DNA from: JAVBOW01 sp031550125
GTDB taxonomy: Bacteria; Bacteroidota; Bacteroidia; Bacteroidales; Rikenellaceae
Reading direction: 5' to 3'
DNA: 64,000 nucleotides
Assembly: GCA_031550125.1 (NCBI GenBank)
Contig: JAVBOW010000006.1
Span: 1 to 64,000 of the forward strand
Of the stretch, positions 25,632 through 33,554 are shown one piece after another. The translations under genes were made by a program, and so were the position numbers. Positions within the stretch are counted from its first letter, which is position 1; the number at the start of each line of letters is the position of its first letter. A model generated the notes under the pieces. It was not told the origin of the DNA. It searched no databases and worked only from the letters and a program-made list of their open reading frames with translations.

Positions 25632-25940
25632 CTATCTATGAAATAGTGAAATGAGTATAGCTGCGACAGAAACAGCGAGTGTAAGGAAGGCGATAACCAC
25701 GGTTGCGACAGATATACACGAACCCTTTTTGAGGCTGGTGGAAACCTCGTCTAACTTTATACCGACATTATCCATTTTAGCGTTCACGCCGTCCATTTTA
25801 GTTTCCAGGTCATTTACTTTAGACCTTATCTCTCGCACATTGCCTACCGTTGCTTGCGCACTTTCTGCCATTCTGCGAATGTTGGCAGACTCCTCCATTT
25901 TATCAACCTCTCTTTGGAAATGGGAATCACCGTTATACAT
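25632..25940 (-). CDS. Small coiled-coil protein with C-terminal membrane anchor
   Basis: 102 residues. Residues about 25-68 form heptad repeats (SKVNDLETKMDGVNAKMDNV), then one hydrophobic segment (about 76-98, VATVVIAFLTLAVSVAAILI) and a short basic tail. Stop TAG. Predicted tail-anchored inner-membrane protein; such proteins occur in phage superinfection exclusion and in chemotaxis-like scaffolds, but no function can be assigned. Confidence 0.75.
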   Translation of the reverse strand: MYNGDSHFQREVDKMEESANIRRMAESAQATVGNVREIRSKVNDLETKMDGVNAKMDNVGIKLDEVSTSLKKGSCISVATVVIAFLTLAVSVAAILISLFHR

Positions 25941-25991
25941 AACAACAAATATTAGTTAAACAATCAATCATAATAAAACGATGAGAAAAGT

Positions 25992-25999
25992 CAAAGATA
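25992..25999 (-). promoter_or_regulatory. -7 box of the coiled-coil gene
   Basis: TATCTTTG on the minus strand, 52 bases before the ATG at 25940. Confidence 0.5.
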
Positions 26000-26053
26000 C
26001 ACCTATGAGAGTATCATTTGATAGCATCGCTATGGACAATTAATACAAGGCTG

Positions 26054-26617
26054 TCAATAAATACTGGCATTTACCCTACTATTCTCCAAATCTTCAATAT
26101 AATAGGATAAGTTTGATGTTATTTTTTCAAATATTGCAGGCAGATATGGAACAACACTCTCCATATTTAGTGGTTGGTTTTGAGGATATCCATGATATTG
26201 GTGCATATATTTTACTATTTCTGTTTTTTCTCCATTAGTAAGATTATCAAATGGATTTATATGCTTGTAATCTATCATATTAGATAGATGAATAAATCCA
26301 CACCCAAAATTATATACATATTTAGGCCAACCTTGCAATTTATTAAACCGCTCTACCATATCTCTGTCGGTAATGTATTTGCCAGTTAACCGATTCCGCA
26401 TTCTGTCATTATTCAAGGTTTGAGTAATATATGTTTCTCTTTCTGCAATATCATCACAAGCAAGAAGATAGAACACTCTTATTAGAGAATCCAATTCTTG
26501 CCGTATTATAGACATGACTTGTCCGTATAACTTTATTGGGTAAAGTTGCTCAATGGCCGCTTTATGTTCTGCTGAACGAGTTTTTAAAAGTTGGGAATAC
26601 CTTTTTAATGCTGTCAT
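26054..26617 (-). CDS. Unknown 187-residue protein next to the integrase
   Basis: Start MTALKRYSQLLKTR at 26617 is chosen because the longer upstream frame overlaps the integrase end, a terminator and two -7 boxes. Largely helical, with YNFGCGFIHLSNMIDY and a basic R-rich middle (DRMRNRLTGKYITDRDM). The helical pattern is reminiscent of HEPN/Abi-type proteins but no RxxxxH catalytic motif is obvious. It has its own tandem promoters. Stop TGA. Possible defence cargo; function unknown. Confidence 0.7.
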   Translation of the reverse strand: MTALKRYSQLLKTRSAEHKAAIEQLYPIKLYGQVMSIIRQELDSLIRVFYLLACDDIAERETYITQTLNNDRMRNRLTGKYITDRDMVERFNKLQGWPKYVYNFGCGFIHLSNMIDYKHINPFDNLTNGEKTEIVKYMHQYHGYPQNQPLNMESVVPYLPAIFEKITSNLSYYIEDLENSRVNASIY

Positions 26618-26641
26618 CTGTTCTGTAAATAGGTTAATTTT

Positions 26642-26657
26642 CAAAAATACAAAAATA
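26642..26657 (-). promoter_or_regulatory. Tandem -7 boxes of the 187-residue gene
   Basis: Two adjacent TATTTTTG boxes on the minus strand (26642-26649 and 26650-26657), both matching TAnnTTTG. Confidence 0.5.
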
Positions 26658-26660
26658 AAA

Positions 26661-26689
26661 GATTGCCCACTCCAACAAAATGGGCAATC
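26661..26689 (-). terminator. Terminator of the integrase gene
   Basis: Perfect 9-bp stem gattgccca/tgggcaatc with TTTTATTTTT on the minus strand, directly after the integrase stop. Confidence 0.9.
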
Positions 26690-26696
26690 TCTTAAA

Positions 26697-27914
26697 TTAT
26701 AGCAAATTTGCCATCGCCTCGTCAATCTGGCTATTCTCAAAGCTATCCAGATATATCTGCGTTGTGGCAAGGTCTGAATGACCGAGGCTTTCTGATATTA
26801 TGGCGATATTGACTCCAGAGCGTTTTAGGACGGTCGCGTAGGTATGGCGGGCAACGTAGGTGGTCATATTTTCAACCCCTATGCTTGCTCCGAGTTTGCG
26901 GAGTTCTCGATTGACTTTCTTTAGTACCTTTTTGATTCGGTCGCGTTTCTGCTGTTCGGTTTTGTGGGTACTTGCGTTAAGAATCGGAAAAAGGTAATCG
27001 TCATTATCCCAGAATGGACTGGCGTACTTTTTAATGATTTCGTTGGCGATTTCATTAAGCAGGAAATTCATCGGTTTGCCTGTTTTCTTTCGAATGTAGT
27101 AAACCCTGCCGTCTTTGATGTCGCCAAAACGGAGCGATGCGATGTCCGAAAAGTTTATGCCAGCGCCTAAATAGCTAAAGATAAACATATCCTGCGCCAA
27201 CTGTCGGTAATGTCCGTTTCGGGATAAGTCGAGCGTTCTAATTGTCTGTACCTCGCCTTTGGATATTGACCGTTTTTGAGTGGTTACGTCGAATTTGCTG
27301 ACCTTGTAGGTGTGGAATGGATAATGGTCGCGTTTCACAATCTCGTTTTCAATGGCCTTGTTATAAACGCTCCGCAAAGTTCGGAATAGTTGGCTCAACG
27401 TGGTTTCCCTGCAATTTCGCTTTTTAAGCCAGTCCTCGTAGCGTTTTAGAAATTGAGGGTCAATCTCCCGAAACTGAATATCGAGGCGGTTAGACGTGAA
27501 GTTTCGCAGGGAATCGAGGGAGTATTTATAGACCTCCGCATTGCCTAACTTATCCTCGCTTTTCAGTTTCTCAATTAGATACCTGTAAAAAGAATCTACC
27601 GTTTCAAAGTGCGTTTTACGCTCCAACGTGGAAACGAGCGTTTCAGGAGTGTACTCACGTTGCTCGGTGGTCATTTCCATAATCAGACCGTTGTACTCGG
27701 TGAGTTTGGCCGAGATGAGGTTATTAATGGCCTCCTTGTTCGGGCAATTCCGCTTAGGTCGATTCTTGTCGAAATCCCAATATTTTTGGTCTATCGACAA
27801 GCCGAGGGAAACATACTTGCGTTTACGTGATTGAGTGATTCGGAGCATTAACGGGTAAGTCCCGTCGCGGAGCATTTTCGATGTGTAACAGATGACTTCT
27901 GCATTGGCTTTCAT
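26697..27914 (-). CDS. Tyrosine recombinase/integrase (Bacteroidetes type)
   Basis: 405 residues from MKANAEVICYTSK (27914; a longer frame to 28004 runs through the arm-type repeats). N-terminal arm-binding domain (about 1-85), SAM-like core-binding domain (about 100-200), catalytic domain (about 215-400) with YVARHTYAT (the Arg of box II; Tyr in place of the box II His, as in many Bacteroidetes integrases), LGHSDLATTQIYLD with the Tyr nucleophile. Box I reads GAGINFSDIA where GxR is usual, so the first catalytic Arg is displaced or lost. The gene sits 137 bases from tRNA-Pro and should catalyse integration there. Confidence 0.93.
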   Translation of the reverse strand: MKANAEVICYTSKMLRDGTYPLMLRITQSRKRKYVSLGLSIDQKYWDFDKNRPKRNCPNKEAINNLISAKLTEYNGLIMEMTTEQREYTPETLVSTLERKTHFETVDSFYRYLIEKLKSEDKLGNAEVYKYSLDSLRNFTSNRLDIQFREIDPQFLKRYEDWLKKRNCRETTLSQLFRTLRSVYNKAIENEIVKRDHYPFHTYKVSKFDVTTQKRSISKGEVQTIRTLDLSRNGHYRQLAQDMFIFSYLGAGINFSDIASLRFGDIKDGRVYYIRKKTGKPMNFLLNEIANEIIKKYASPFWDNDDYLFPILNASTHKTEQQKRDRIKKVLKKVNRELRKLGASIGVENMTTYVARHTYATVLKRSGVNIAIISESLGHSDLATTQIYLDSFENSQIDEAMANLL

Positions 27915-27923
27915 CTTGGTTTC

Positions 27924-27947
27924 TGGTTTACACATTGGTTTACACAA
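27924..27947 (+). repeat. Putative integrase arm-type sites, right end
   Basis: ggtttacac at 27925-27933 and 27937-27945 (12-base period), plus an inverted copy gtgtaaacc at 27961-27969. They flank the integrase start, so binding could also autoregulate the gene. Confidence 0.65.
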
Positions 27948-28011
27948 ATGGGTAAAAAACGTGTAAACCGTCCAAAAATCGACAAAATCAGCCGTCACCA
28001 CCAAGACACAA

Positions 28012-28096
28012 AAAAGCCTCTCAGATTGCTCTAAAAGGCCTTTTTACCTCGTCGGGGTAGCGGGATTCGAACCCACGACCCCCTGCTCCCAAAGCA
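28012..28096. repeat. attR: repeat overlapping the tRNA-Pro 3' end
   Basis: Right-hand copy of the 85-bp repeat (exact over 28051-28096). The part outside the tRNA (28012-28050) is the terminator-like flank supplied by the element in place of the host one now at 17590-17628. Confidence 0.9.
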
Positions 28097-28126
28097 GGTG
28101 CGCTAACCGGACTGCGCTACACCCCG
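28052..28126 (-). tRNA. tRNA-Pro (anticodon TGG)
   Basis: 75 nt on the minus strand: acceptor CGGGGTG/TACCCCG, anticodon stem-loop CCTGC TTTGGGA GCAGG, T-arm GGTTCGAATCC. CCA is not encoded. Its 3' half is the integration target of the element and has been restored exactly. Confidence 0.97.
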
Positions 28127-28450
28127 TAATATTTGTCAGGCGCGAGGCGCAGACAAACCTTATTGCGAAAGAATCCCCTCCCCTCTTTTTATCCCTTTTA
28201 CCTCTGACCCAATCACCAATCACTCATCCAAAGGTAAAAAACCACTCTTTCGCGAGTGCAAATTTAGTATTTTTTCCCGTACCGCCAAACGATAGGAGGC
28301 AACTAATCCGTATTTCGGAATACAGCTTTGAAAACGGGATGGCGAAAGAGCGAAAAAACAGGCTGGCATCCAGGAAAGAGGCATCTCTTCGCTTTGCCGT
28401 TGGGTCCGAGAGTGAGCGATTTTAAACGGATTTCGAAATCAATGCCTTTT
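28127..28450. other. Intergenic region between tRNA-Pro and the GH127 remnant
   Basis: Contains a minus-strand TAAATTTG box (28259-28266) that could start the tRNA transcript. No gene was seen. Confidence 0.4.
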
Positions 28451-28650
28451 TCAGTCTTTCAACCAGACCATCATTGTGGCTCCGTCGCCGCGGTTATTCC
28501 AGGCGTAGTAGGGTATCATCGTTATCGGGGTCGCGAACTTTCGTCCGTCGGCTTGGCGGGCCTGGCCAGGGAATATTATCTGATCGATGCCTTTCAGAAC
28601 GCCTTCGGTCACGGCGCTCACGCAAGCGTCGGTTTCGCTGCTTCCAGTTA
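28451..28650 (-). pseudogene. C-terminal remnant of a GH127-like beta-L-arabinofuranosidase
   Basis: In one minus-strand frame ending at TGA 28451-28453 the translation gives GVLKGIDQIIFPGQ..., then PITMIPYYAWNNRGDGATM and VWLKD. The PYYAWNNRG...MVW pattern is the conserved C-terminus of GH127-type proteins. Nothing else of the roughly 600-residue enzyme is present and the frame has no start, so it is a gene end left by deletion or rearrangement. Confidence 0.65.
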
Positions 28651-28732
28651 ATATGAAAATAATAAAAAATCCCTTGTAATAAGAGATTTACGAGAGTTAA
28701 TGTATTTTTGTTATTCGCTTGTTTTACCCCGG

Positions 28733-30277
28733 TTATTTGCCGATGCAAAACCGGGAAAAGATAGTTCCCAGTATTTCGTCGGTTGTTATTTCTCCTGTTA
28801 TTGTTCCTATGTAGTGGAGGGCTTGGCGGGTTTCCTGGGCCAGCAGGTCGGCTGGTTGGTTTTCTTTCAGAGCTTTGCGGGCGCGGACTATGGATTCGGC
28901 CGAGCGTTGCAGGGCCTGGTGGTGTCTGGCGTGCGATACTATGGCCTGACCGTTGTACAGTGGCGCGGTTTCCACGCCGGATATTAAGAAATCGGTTATC
29001 CGGCCTATGTTGATGCCGCTTTTGGCCCCGGCCAATATCACCGGCACCTCGGTGGATATATCGTAGTTTTCAAGCATGTACTCATTCCGGTTCGCCGCGT
29101 CGCTTCCTGATACGGACGGCCCACCGTTGGCCTCTGCGGACATTTGGCCGCTCTCCGATTCTGGCGATCCGTCGATTTCGACGGACGGCTGCTTACCACC
29201 GGCGTCCAACCGCGCATGGAGTTTATCGCACTGCTCTGTGGTGAGTTTGTCTATTTTGTTGACCACCACACACAGGCGTTGGTCGCCACGCAAGGTGAAT
29301 GGCGGCATTGCCGTTTCCGGGCCGCTGTCCGATAAATATTCCTGGGCATCCACCATCCACAGCACTACCGCTGCCTTTTCCACGCTTCCGTAGGTGCGTT
29401 CTATTCCCATTTTTTCGAGGAGGTCGTCGGTATGGCGTATTCCGGCGGTATCCAGGAAGCGGAACCGCACGCCTCCGATAACCATGCCCTCTTCTATTAC
29501 GTCTCGCGTGGTCCCGGCTATTTCCGACACCATCGCGCGCTCCTCTTTGAGTAATGTGTTCAGCAGCGTCGACTTGCCAGCGTTAGGTTTGCCGGTTATA
29601 GCCACGGCCACCCCCTCTTTCAGCGCGTTGCCAAGGGCGAACGAGGCTGTCAGTTCGCCGAGGCGCGACCCGATAAGCTCCATTATTGAGTCCAATTCGC
29701 TGCGGTCGGCGAATTCAACCTCCTCTTCCGAGAAATCCAGTTCCAGTTCCAATAACGACGAAAGGCGCAACAGTTCTTCGCGCAGATGTCCCAGTTCATC
29801 CGAGAATCCTCCCTTTATCTGGCTTACGGCCATCGCGTGGGTGGCCTTGTCTGCGGCGGTTATCATGTCGGCCACGGCTTCGGCTTGCGAGAGGTCCATC
29901 TTGCCGGCCAGGAACGCCCTTACTGTGAATTCCCCCGCTTCGGCGGCCCTTGCGCCGGCTTCTATCAGCAGGCTTATCACACGGCGTACGATGTAGGGCG
30001 AAGCGTGGGTGGATATCTCCACCATGTCCTCGCCCGTGTATGAATGCGGCGCGCGGAAAACGGACGCCAGCGCCTGGTCTATGGTAGAGCCGTCGGATGG
30101 GTCGGCCACCTCGCCGTAGCTTATCGTGTAGCCTTTCTTGCCGGTTAGCGGCGCACCCGAAGCGGGCCTGAAGATCTTCCCGGCTACGGCTATCGCCTCG
30201 GGTCCGCTGATCCTAATCACGGATATAGCGCCTCCGCTGCCGGTGGCAAGGGCCGTTATGGTGTCTGAGGTGTGCAA
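28733..30277 (-). CDS. mnmE: tRNA modification GTPase MnmE
   Basis: 514 residues, longer than the usual 450-460. N-terminal domain 1-120, helical domain, and G domain with GKPNAGKST (229-237), DTAG (286-289) and NKID (350-353); ends FCIGK with the conserved Cys-x-Gly-Lys. Makes cmnm5/nm5 modifications at U34 with MnmG. The extra length comes from a low-complexity Ser/Glu/Gly-rich insertion at about 355-410 between G4 and G5. Starts 2 bases after the lytic transglycosylase gene ends. Confidence 0.96.
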   Translation of the reverse strand: MHTSDTITALATGSGGAISVIRISGPEAIAVAGKIFRPASGAPLTGKKGYTISYGEVADPSDGSTIDQALASVFRAPHSYTGEDMVEISTHASPYIVRRVISLLIEAGARAAEAGEFTVRAFLAGKMDLSQAEAVADMITAADKATHAMAVSQIKGGFSDELGHLREELLRLSSLLELELDFSEEEVEFADRSELDSIMELIGSRLGELTASFALGNALKEGVAVAITGKPNAGKSTLLNTLLKEERAMVSEIAGTTRDVIEEGMVIGGVRFRFLDTAGIRHTDDLLEKMGIERTYGSVEKAAVVLWMVDAQEYLSDSGPETAMPPFTLRGDQRLCVVVNKIDKLTTEQCDKLHARLDAGGKQPSVEIDGSPESESGQMSAEANGGPSVSGSDAANRNEYMLENYDISTEVPVILAGAKSGINIGRITDFLISGVETAPLYNGQAIVSHARHHQALQRSAESIVRARKALKENQPADLLAQETRQALHYIGTITGEITTDEILGTIFSRFCIGK

Positions 30278-30279
30278 GG

Positions 30280-31560
30280 TTATTTATAGATTGTCAATCG
30301 TTGGCCTATGCTTAATCTGTTGGCGCTTTTGAGGTTGTTCCATTTCATGATCTGGCTCACGGTGACCCCGTATTTTTTGGCTATCGACCCGAGGACTTCG
30401 CCGCTTTTCACCTTGTGCGTGATGGAATTTGCCGACAGCTGGGCTTTCGCCGTCACCGACGACGGGCTTTTGAGGTATTGGGCCAGGTACAGGCTGTCTT
30501 TGGCCAATATCTGGTCCTGGCATTCTATGTATTTTATAACCTGCCTGCTGGGCAGTGTAAGGGCGTAGCATTTGTTGTCCACTGCGGGGATTATGTCGAG
30601 GCGGTACTGCGGATTGAGTTCGCGCAGCACTTCCATCGGTATTTCGAGCGTCGAGGCCACCTGCTCCAGGTGCATAAGCCTGTTCACGCTTATTGTGTCC
30701 GTCGACAGCGGCAGTGGAGTGGGTATTATGGTTATGTTGTGCTGCTTATGGAAGTTGTATGCGTATGTGGCCGCCACGAACGAGGGTATGTACCCTCGGG
30801 TTTCGCGCGGCAGGTATTCATATATGTCCCAGAATGTTTTAGCTCCGTCGCCGGCTCTTTTGAGCGCTTTGTTCACATTGCCCGACCCGCAGTTGTAGGC
30901 GGCTATGGCCAGTGTCCAGTCGCCGTATATGCCGTATAGCGTGGCGAGGAACCTGCATGCGGCGCGTGTGGCGGCCACGGGGTCGCGCCTCTGGTCTACG
31001 TACGACGATATTTCGAGTCCATACGTCTTTCCCGTGTTGTACATGAATTGCCACAGCCCGGTAGCTCCGGCGCGCGATACGGCGGTGGGGCAGAGGGCCG
31101 ATTCTATCACCGGCAGCATCCTAAGCTCGAGCGGCAGGCCGGCGTTGTGCAGTTCCTGCTCTATCATTGGGAAATAATATTGCGACAGCCCCAGGATGCG
31201 CCCCATTGTGGAACGGCGCGAGTTGGTGTATGTCACTATGTATTTCTTTATTATGTCGTTGTATGGCATCTGTATGGGCGAAATCATCATACGCAGCCTG
31301 GCGGCGTAAACCGAGTCGGGCAACGCGTCGCTCATGTTGAGCGTCGAATCGGCGTCGAGGTCGATGAAGTCGCGGAAGAACGCCTCGTACGAGGCGGTTA
31401 TGTTCTCGCAGTACCAGCGGTTCAGCAGCGAGTCGTAGAGTTCGGGCGCTGTTTCCGACAGTACGCCGTATTTATCCGCGTCTTTATGCGCGGGAGCGTT
31501 TCCCATGGCCAGCGCCGAGGCCAGGGTTGCAAGTATGGGTATTATGAGCAGTTTTTTCAT
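30280..31560 (-). CDS. Lytic transglycosylase MltD-like with LysM
   Basis: 426 residues. Signal peptide, helical N-terminal part, SLT/GH23 domain (about 140-270) with catalytic Glu in LPVIESAL and GATGLWQFM, AYNCGSGNV, and one C-terminal LysM (about 380-425, VKSGEVLGSIAKKYGVTVSQI). Cleaves peptidoglycan to anhydro-muropeptides in the periplasm. Part of the conserved par-DUF5683-mlt gene order of Bacteroidetes. Confidence 0.94.
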   Translation of the reverse strand: MKKLLIIPILATLASALAMGNAPAHKDADKYGVLSETAPELYDSLLNRWYCENITASYEAFFRDFIDLDADSTLNMSDALPDSVYAARLRMMISPIQMPYNDIIKKYIVTYTNSRRSTMGRILGLSQYYFPMIEQELHNAGLPLELRMLPVIESALCPTAVSRAGATGLWQFMYNTGKTYGLEISSYVDQRRDPVAATRAACRFLATLYGIYGDWTLAIAAYNCGSGNVNKALKRAGDGAKTFWDIYEYLPRETRGYIPSFVAATYAYNFHKQHNITIIPTPLPLSTDTISVNRLMHLEQVASTLEIPMEVLRELNPQYRLDIIPAVDNKCYALTLPSRQVIKYIECQDQILAKDSLYLAQYLKSPSSVTAKAQLSANSITHKVKSGEVLGSIAKKYGVTVSQIMKWNNLKSANRLSIGQRLTIYK

Positions 31561-31565
31561 CGTTT

Positions 31566-32678
31566 TCAGAATCTTACGGAGAATGTCAGCCCCGGAACCT
31601 GCGTGCGCGGTTTTTGCATGGAGCAGAGGTTTAGCATAGTCGGCTCGAGCGCCATCGACAGGTCGTCGCTTATGTCGTAGTCTTTCAGTTGCGCGTCCAC
31701 GTGCGCGTCGACGATGTTGAGAAGGTAGAAGGCCCCGGTGAGGATTATGCAGAGGTCGCGGTTGCGGCGGTAGCTCTGTTTGTATTTCAGCAGGTCTTCC
31801 GGCGTCAGGTAGGAGGAGGCGAATTCGTCCACTGTGTTGTCGTCGCCGTCCATGCGCAGGTTGTAGGCCAGTTTGAATCGTTGGAAGCCGCGGTTGTTCC
31901 AGTCTATCATGTATGCGAACGTAGCGAATCCTCCTATCACTATCGGCACTTTCCAGTAGCTGCGGTTGTAGAATTGCCCCGCTCCGGGCAGGATGGTCGA
32001 CAGGGTGGTGGCTTTCTTCACCGAGGTCGTCGCGCCGGGATAGTTAACGGCCCCGTCGCACACGAAATAGACCCATGAGGCGTATATACCCGCCATGCAG
32101 AGCTGTCGGTAGGTGTTGTAGCGGATCATTTCGGTCTGTACCGGGTCGAGTTCCTCGCGCGGGGCGTTGCGGGCTATCATGGCGTCGTAGTTGGTTTTGT
32201 AACGCTGATAGGGTTTGTTCTCTTTGGCGAAACCGTATATGGAGGCTCCGAGGGTGGCGTAAGCCAGCGGTATCTTCCAGTATTGCTGGTTGTAAAGCTG
32301 CCCGAAGCCGGGAATTACGAGCGATATGGCGCACATGCGCGATATGGGTATTGAATCGCGGAATATGGGAGAGTAACGCGTGTGCGTGGAGTCTTCCAGC
32401 GCCTTTTCGAGACGGCGCTGCTCCCTGCGGCTAAGGAGCGCGGCGGTAGAATCGGCCGGAATTTCCTTTGTGGGCAACACCGCTGTTTGCGATGCGGAGT
32501 CGGCTACGACTATCGGGCTTTGCTCCACCAGCCGGCCTCCCTCCACGCGGTAGGTTTTATGCTCGGACGGTGGCGGGGACGCCTTGTCATTCCGGGCCGA
32601 CGCATATGCGGGCAGACATAAAGCCGCTGCGCACGACAGCGCCGCCACCAACAGATATTTCGCCCCGCGTATCCCCAT
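31566..32678 (-). CDS. DUF5683 envelope protein
   Basis: 370 residues with signal peptide and an internal duplication: IPGFGQLYNQQYWKIPLAY (about 123-141) and LPGAGQFYNRSYWKVPIVI (about 230-248), each followed by a hydrophobic stretch. This is the DUF5683 signature found next to parB and a lytic transglycosylase across Bacteroidetes. Function unknown; an envelope role linked to chromosome segregation or cell-wall growth is suggested by gene order only. Confidence 0.9.
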   Translation of the reverse strand: MGIRGAKYLLVAALSCAAALCLPAYASARNDKASPPPSEHKTYRVEGGRLVEQSPIVVADSASQTAVLPTKEIPADSTAALLSRREQRRLEKALEDSTHTRYSPIFRDSIPISRMCAISLVIPGFGQLYNQQYWKIPLAYATLGASIYGFAKENKPYQRYKTNYDAMIARNAPREELDPVQTEMIRYNTYRQLCMAGIYASWVYFVCDGAVNYPGATTSVKKATTLSTILPGAGQFYNRSYWKVPIVIGGFATFAYMIDWNNRGFQRFKLAYNLRMDGDDNTVDEFASSYLTPEDLLKYKQSYRRNRDLCIILTGAFYLLNIVDAHVDAQLKDYDISDDLSMALEPTMLNLCSMQKPRTQVPGLTFSVRF

Positions 32679-32687
32679 TCCTTTGCG

Positions 32688-33554
32688 TCAGAGTGAAGAC
32701 AGGCGTCCGAGGAATTGCTCCACCTCGTCGTCCGAGGCGAAACCTATGGTTATTCGTCCGCCCCCTTTGGCCGATTTTTTGATCCTTATGTCGGGTGAGA
32801 AGAGCTTTTCGAGGCTCTCCACCAGCCGCGTGTAGCTTTCCGGAAACTCTTCGTCGTCGGCCTCACTCTGTGCCGGGCTTGCCTCGGGCGCGGCTTTGGC
32901 GGCCTCTTCCGTCTGGCGGACAGACAATCCCTTCTTTATTATCCGGCGCAGCAGGTGTATCTGCATCTCCTCGTCGTCCATGGCGGCTATCGCCTTCGCG
33001 TGTCCCATGGTTATCACGCGCGCCCTGAGCGCCGCCTGTATCTCCAGCGGGAGGTTGAGCAGGCGCATGTAGTTGGCCACCGTCGAGCGCTTTTTACCCA
33101 CGCGTTCTGCGAGCGAATCCTGCGTCAGGCCGCATTCGTCCACCAGGCGCTGCAACGACAGGGCCACCTCTATGGCGTTTAGGTCCTCCCTCTGGATATT
33201 CTCCACCAGCGCCATCTCATGGAGATTCTGGTCGCTCACATCGCGTATGTAGGCCGGCACGGTATCGAACCCGGCCAACCTCGAGGCGCGGCAGCGGCGC
33301 TCGCCGCTGATGATGGTGTAGGTGCCGTCCTCCTCCCTCTTCAGCGTCACGGGCTGTATCACGCCCAGGGCCTTGATGGAATCCGCCAACTCCTCCAGCG
33401 CATCCTCGTCGAATATCTCGCGGGGTTGCTTGGGGTTGGGTTTGATCAGCGACAGCTCTATCTCGCTTATAAGTCCCGTTGCCGTAATGGCCGCGGCGTT
33501 CTCTGTTTCGAATATGGCTCCCAGGCCGCGGCCCAAACCTTTATTTTTTATCAT
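32688..33554 (-). CDS. parB: Chromosome partitioning protein ParB
   Basis: 288 residues. N-terminal ParB/Srx CTPase domain with GERRCRASRLAG, central helix-turn-helix (LTQDSLAERVGKKRSTVANYM), C-terminal dimerisation domain. Starts KNKGLGRGLGAIF as usual. Binds parS and loads SMC. Overlaps parA by 14 bases. Confidence 0.97.
   Translation of the reverse strand: MIKNKGLGRGLGAIFETENAAAITATGLISEIELSLIKPNPKQPREIFDEDALEELADSIKALGVIQPVTLKREEDGTYTIISGERRCRASRLAGFDTVPAYIRDVSDQNLHEMALVENIQREDLNAIEVALSLQRLVDECGLTQDSLAERVGKKRSTVANYMRLLNLPLEIQAALRARVITMGHAKAIAAMDDEEMQIHLLRRIIKKGLSVRQTEEAAKAAPEASPAQSEADDEEFPESYTRLVESLEKLFSPDIRIKKSAKGGGRITIGFASDDEVEQFLGRLSSL

Larger units (their letters stand above)
17629..28096. 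mobile_element. Integrated element at tRNA-Pro, about 10.4 kb
   Basis: Bounded by an exact 46-bp direct repeat (17629-17674 and 28051-28096) that is the 3' half of tRNA-Pro. The intact tRNA is on the integrase side, the usual result of tyrosine-recombinase integration into a tRNA 3' end. The interior is visibly AT-richer than the flanks and carries an integrase, a two-winged-helix replication protein with iterons, a BACON/BspA lipoprotein and unknown genes. No relaxase, conjugation, capsid or terminase gene was recognised, so it is a small integrative element or an integrated plasmid-like replicon. Three genes contain in-frame TGA codons. Confidence 0.92.

Noticed and set aside
25981..26043. 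20-codon plus-strand ORF (MRKVKDTPMRVSF...)
   Set aside because: Too short to support; it covers the -7 box of the coiled-coil gene on the other strand.
27915..28004. 30-residue N-terminal extension of the integrase
   Set aside because: The extra codons are made by the ggtttacac repeats; the ATG at 27914 gives the normal family start.
17629..28096. Full reassignment of TGA to Trp in the whole element
   Set aside because: Several genes of the element end in TGA with a terminator or an ATGA overlap right behind, so TGA still works as a stop for them.
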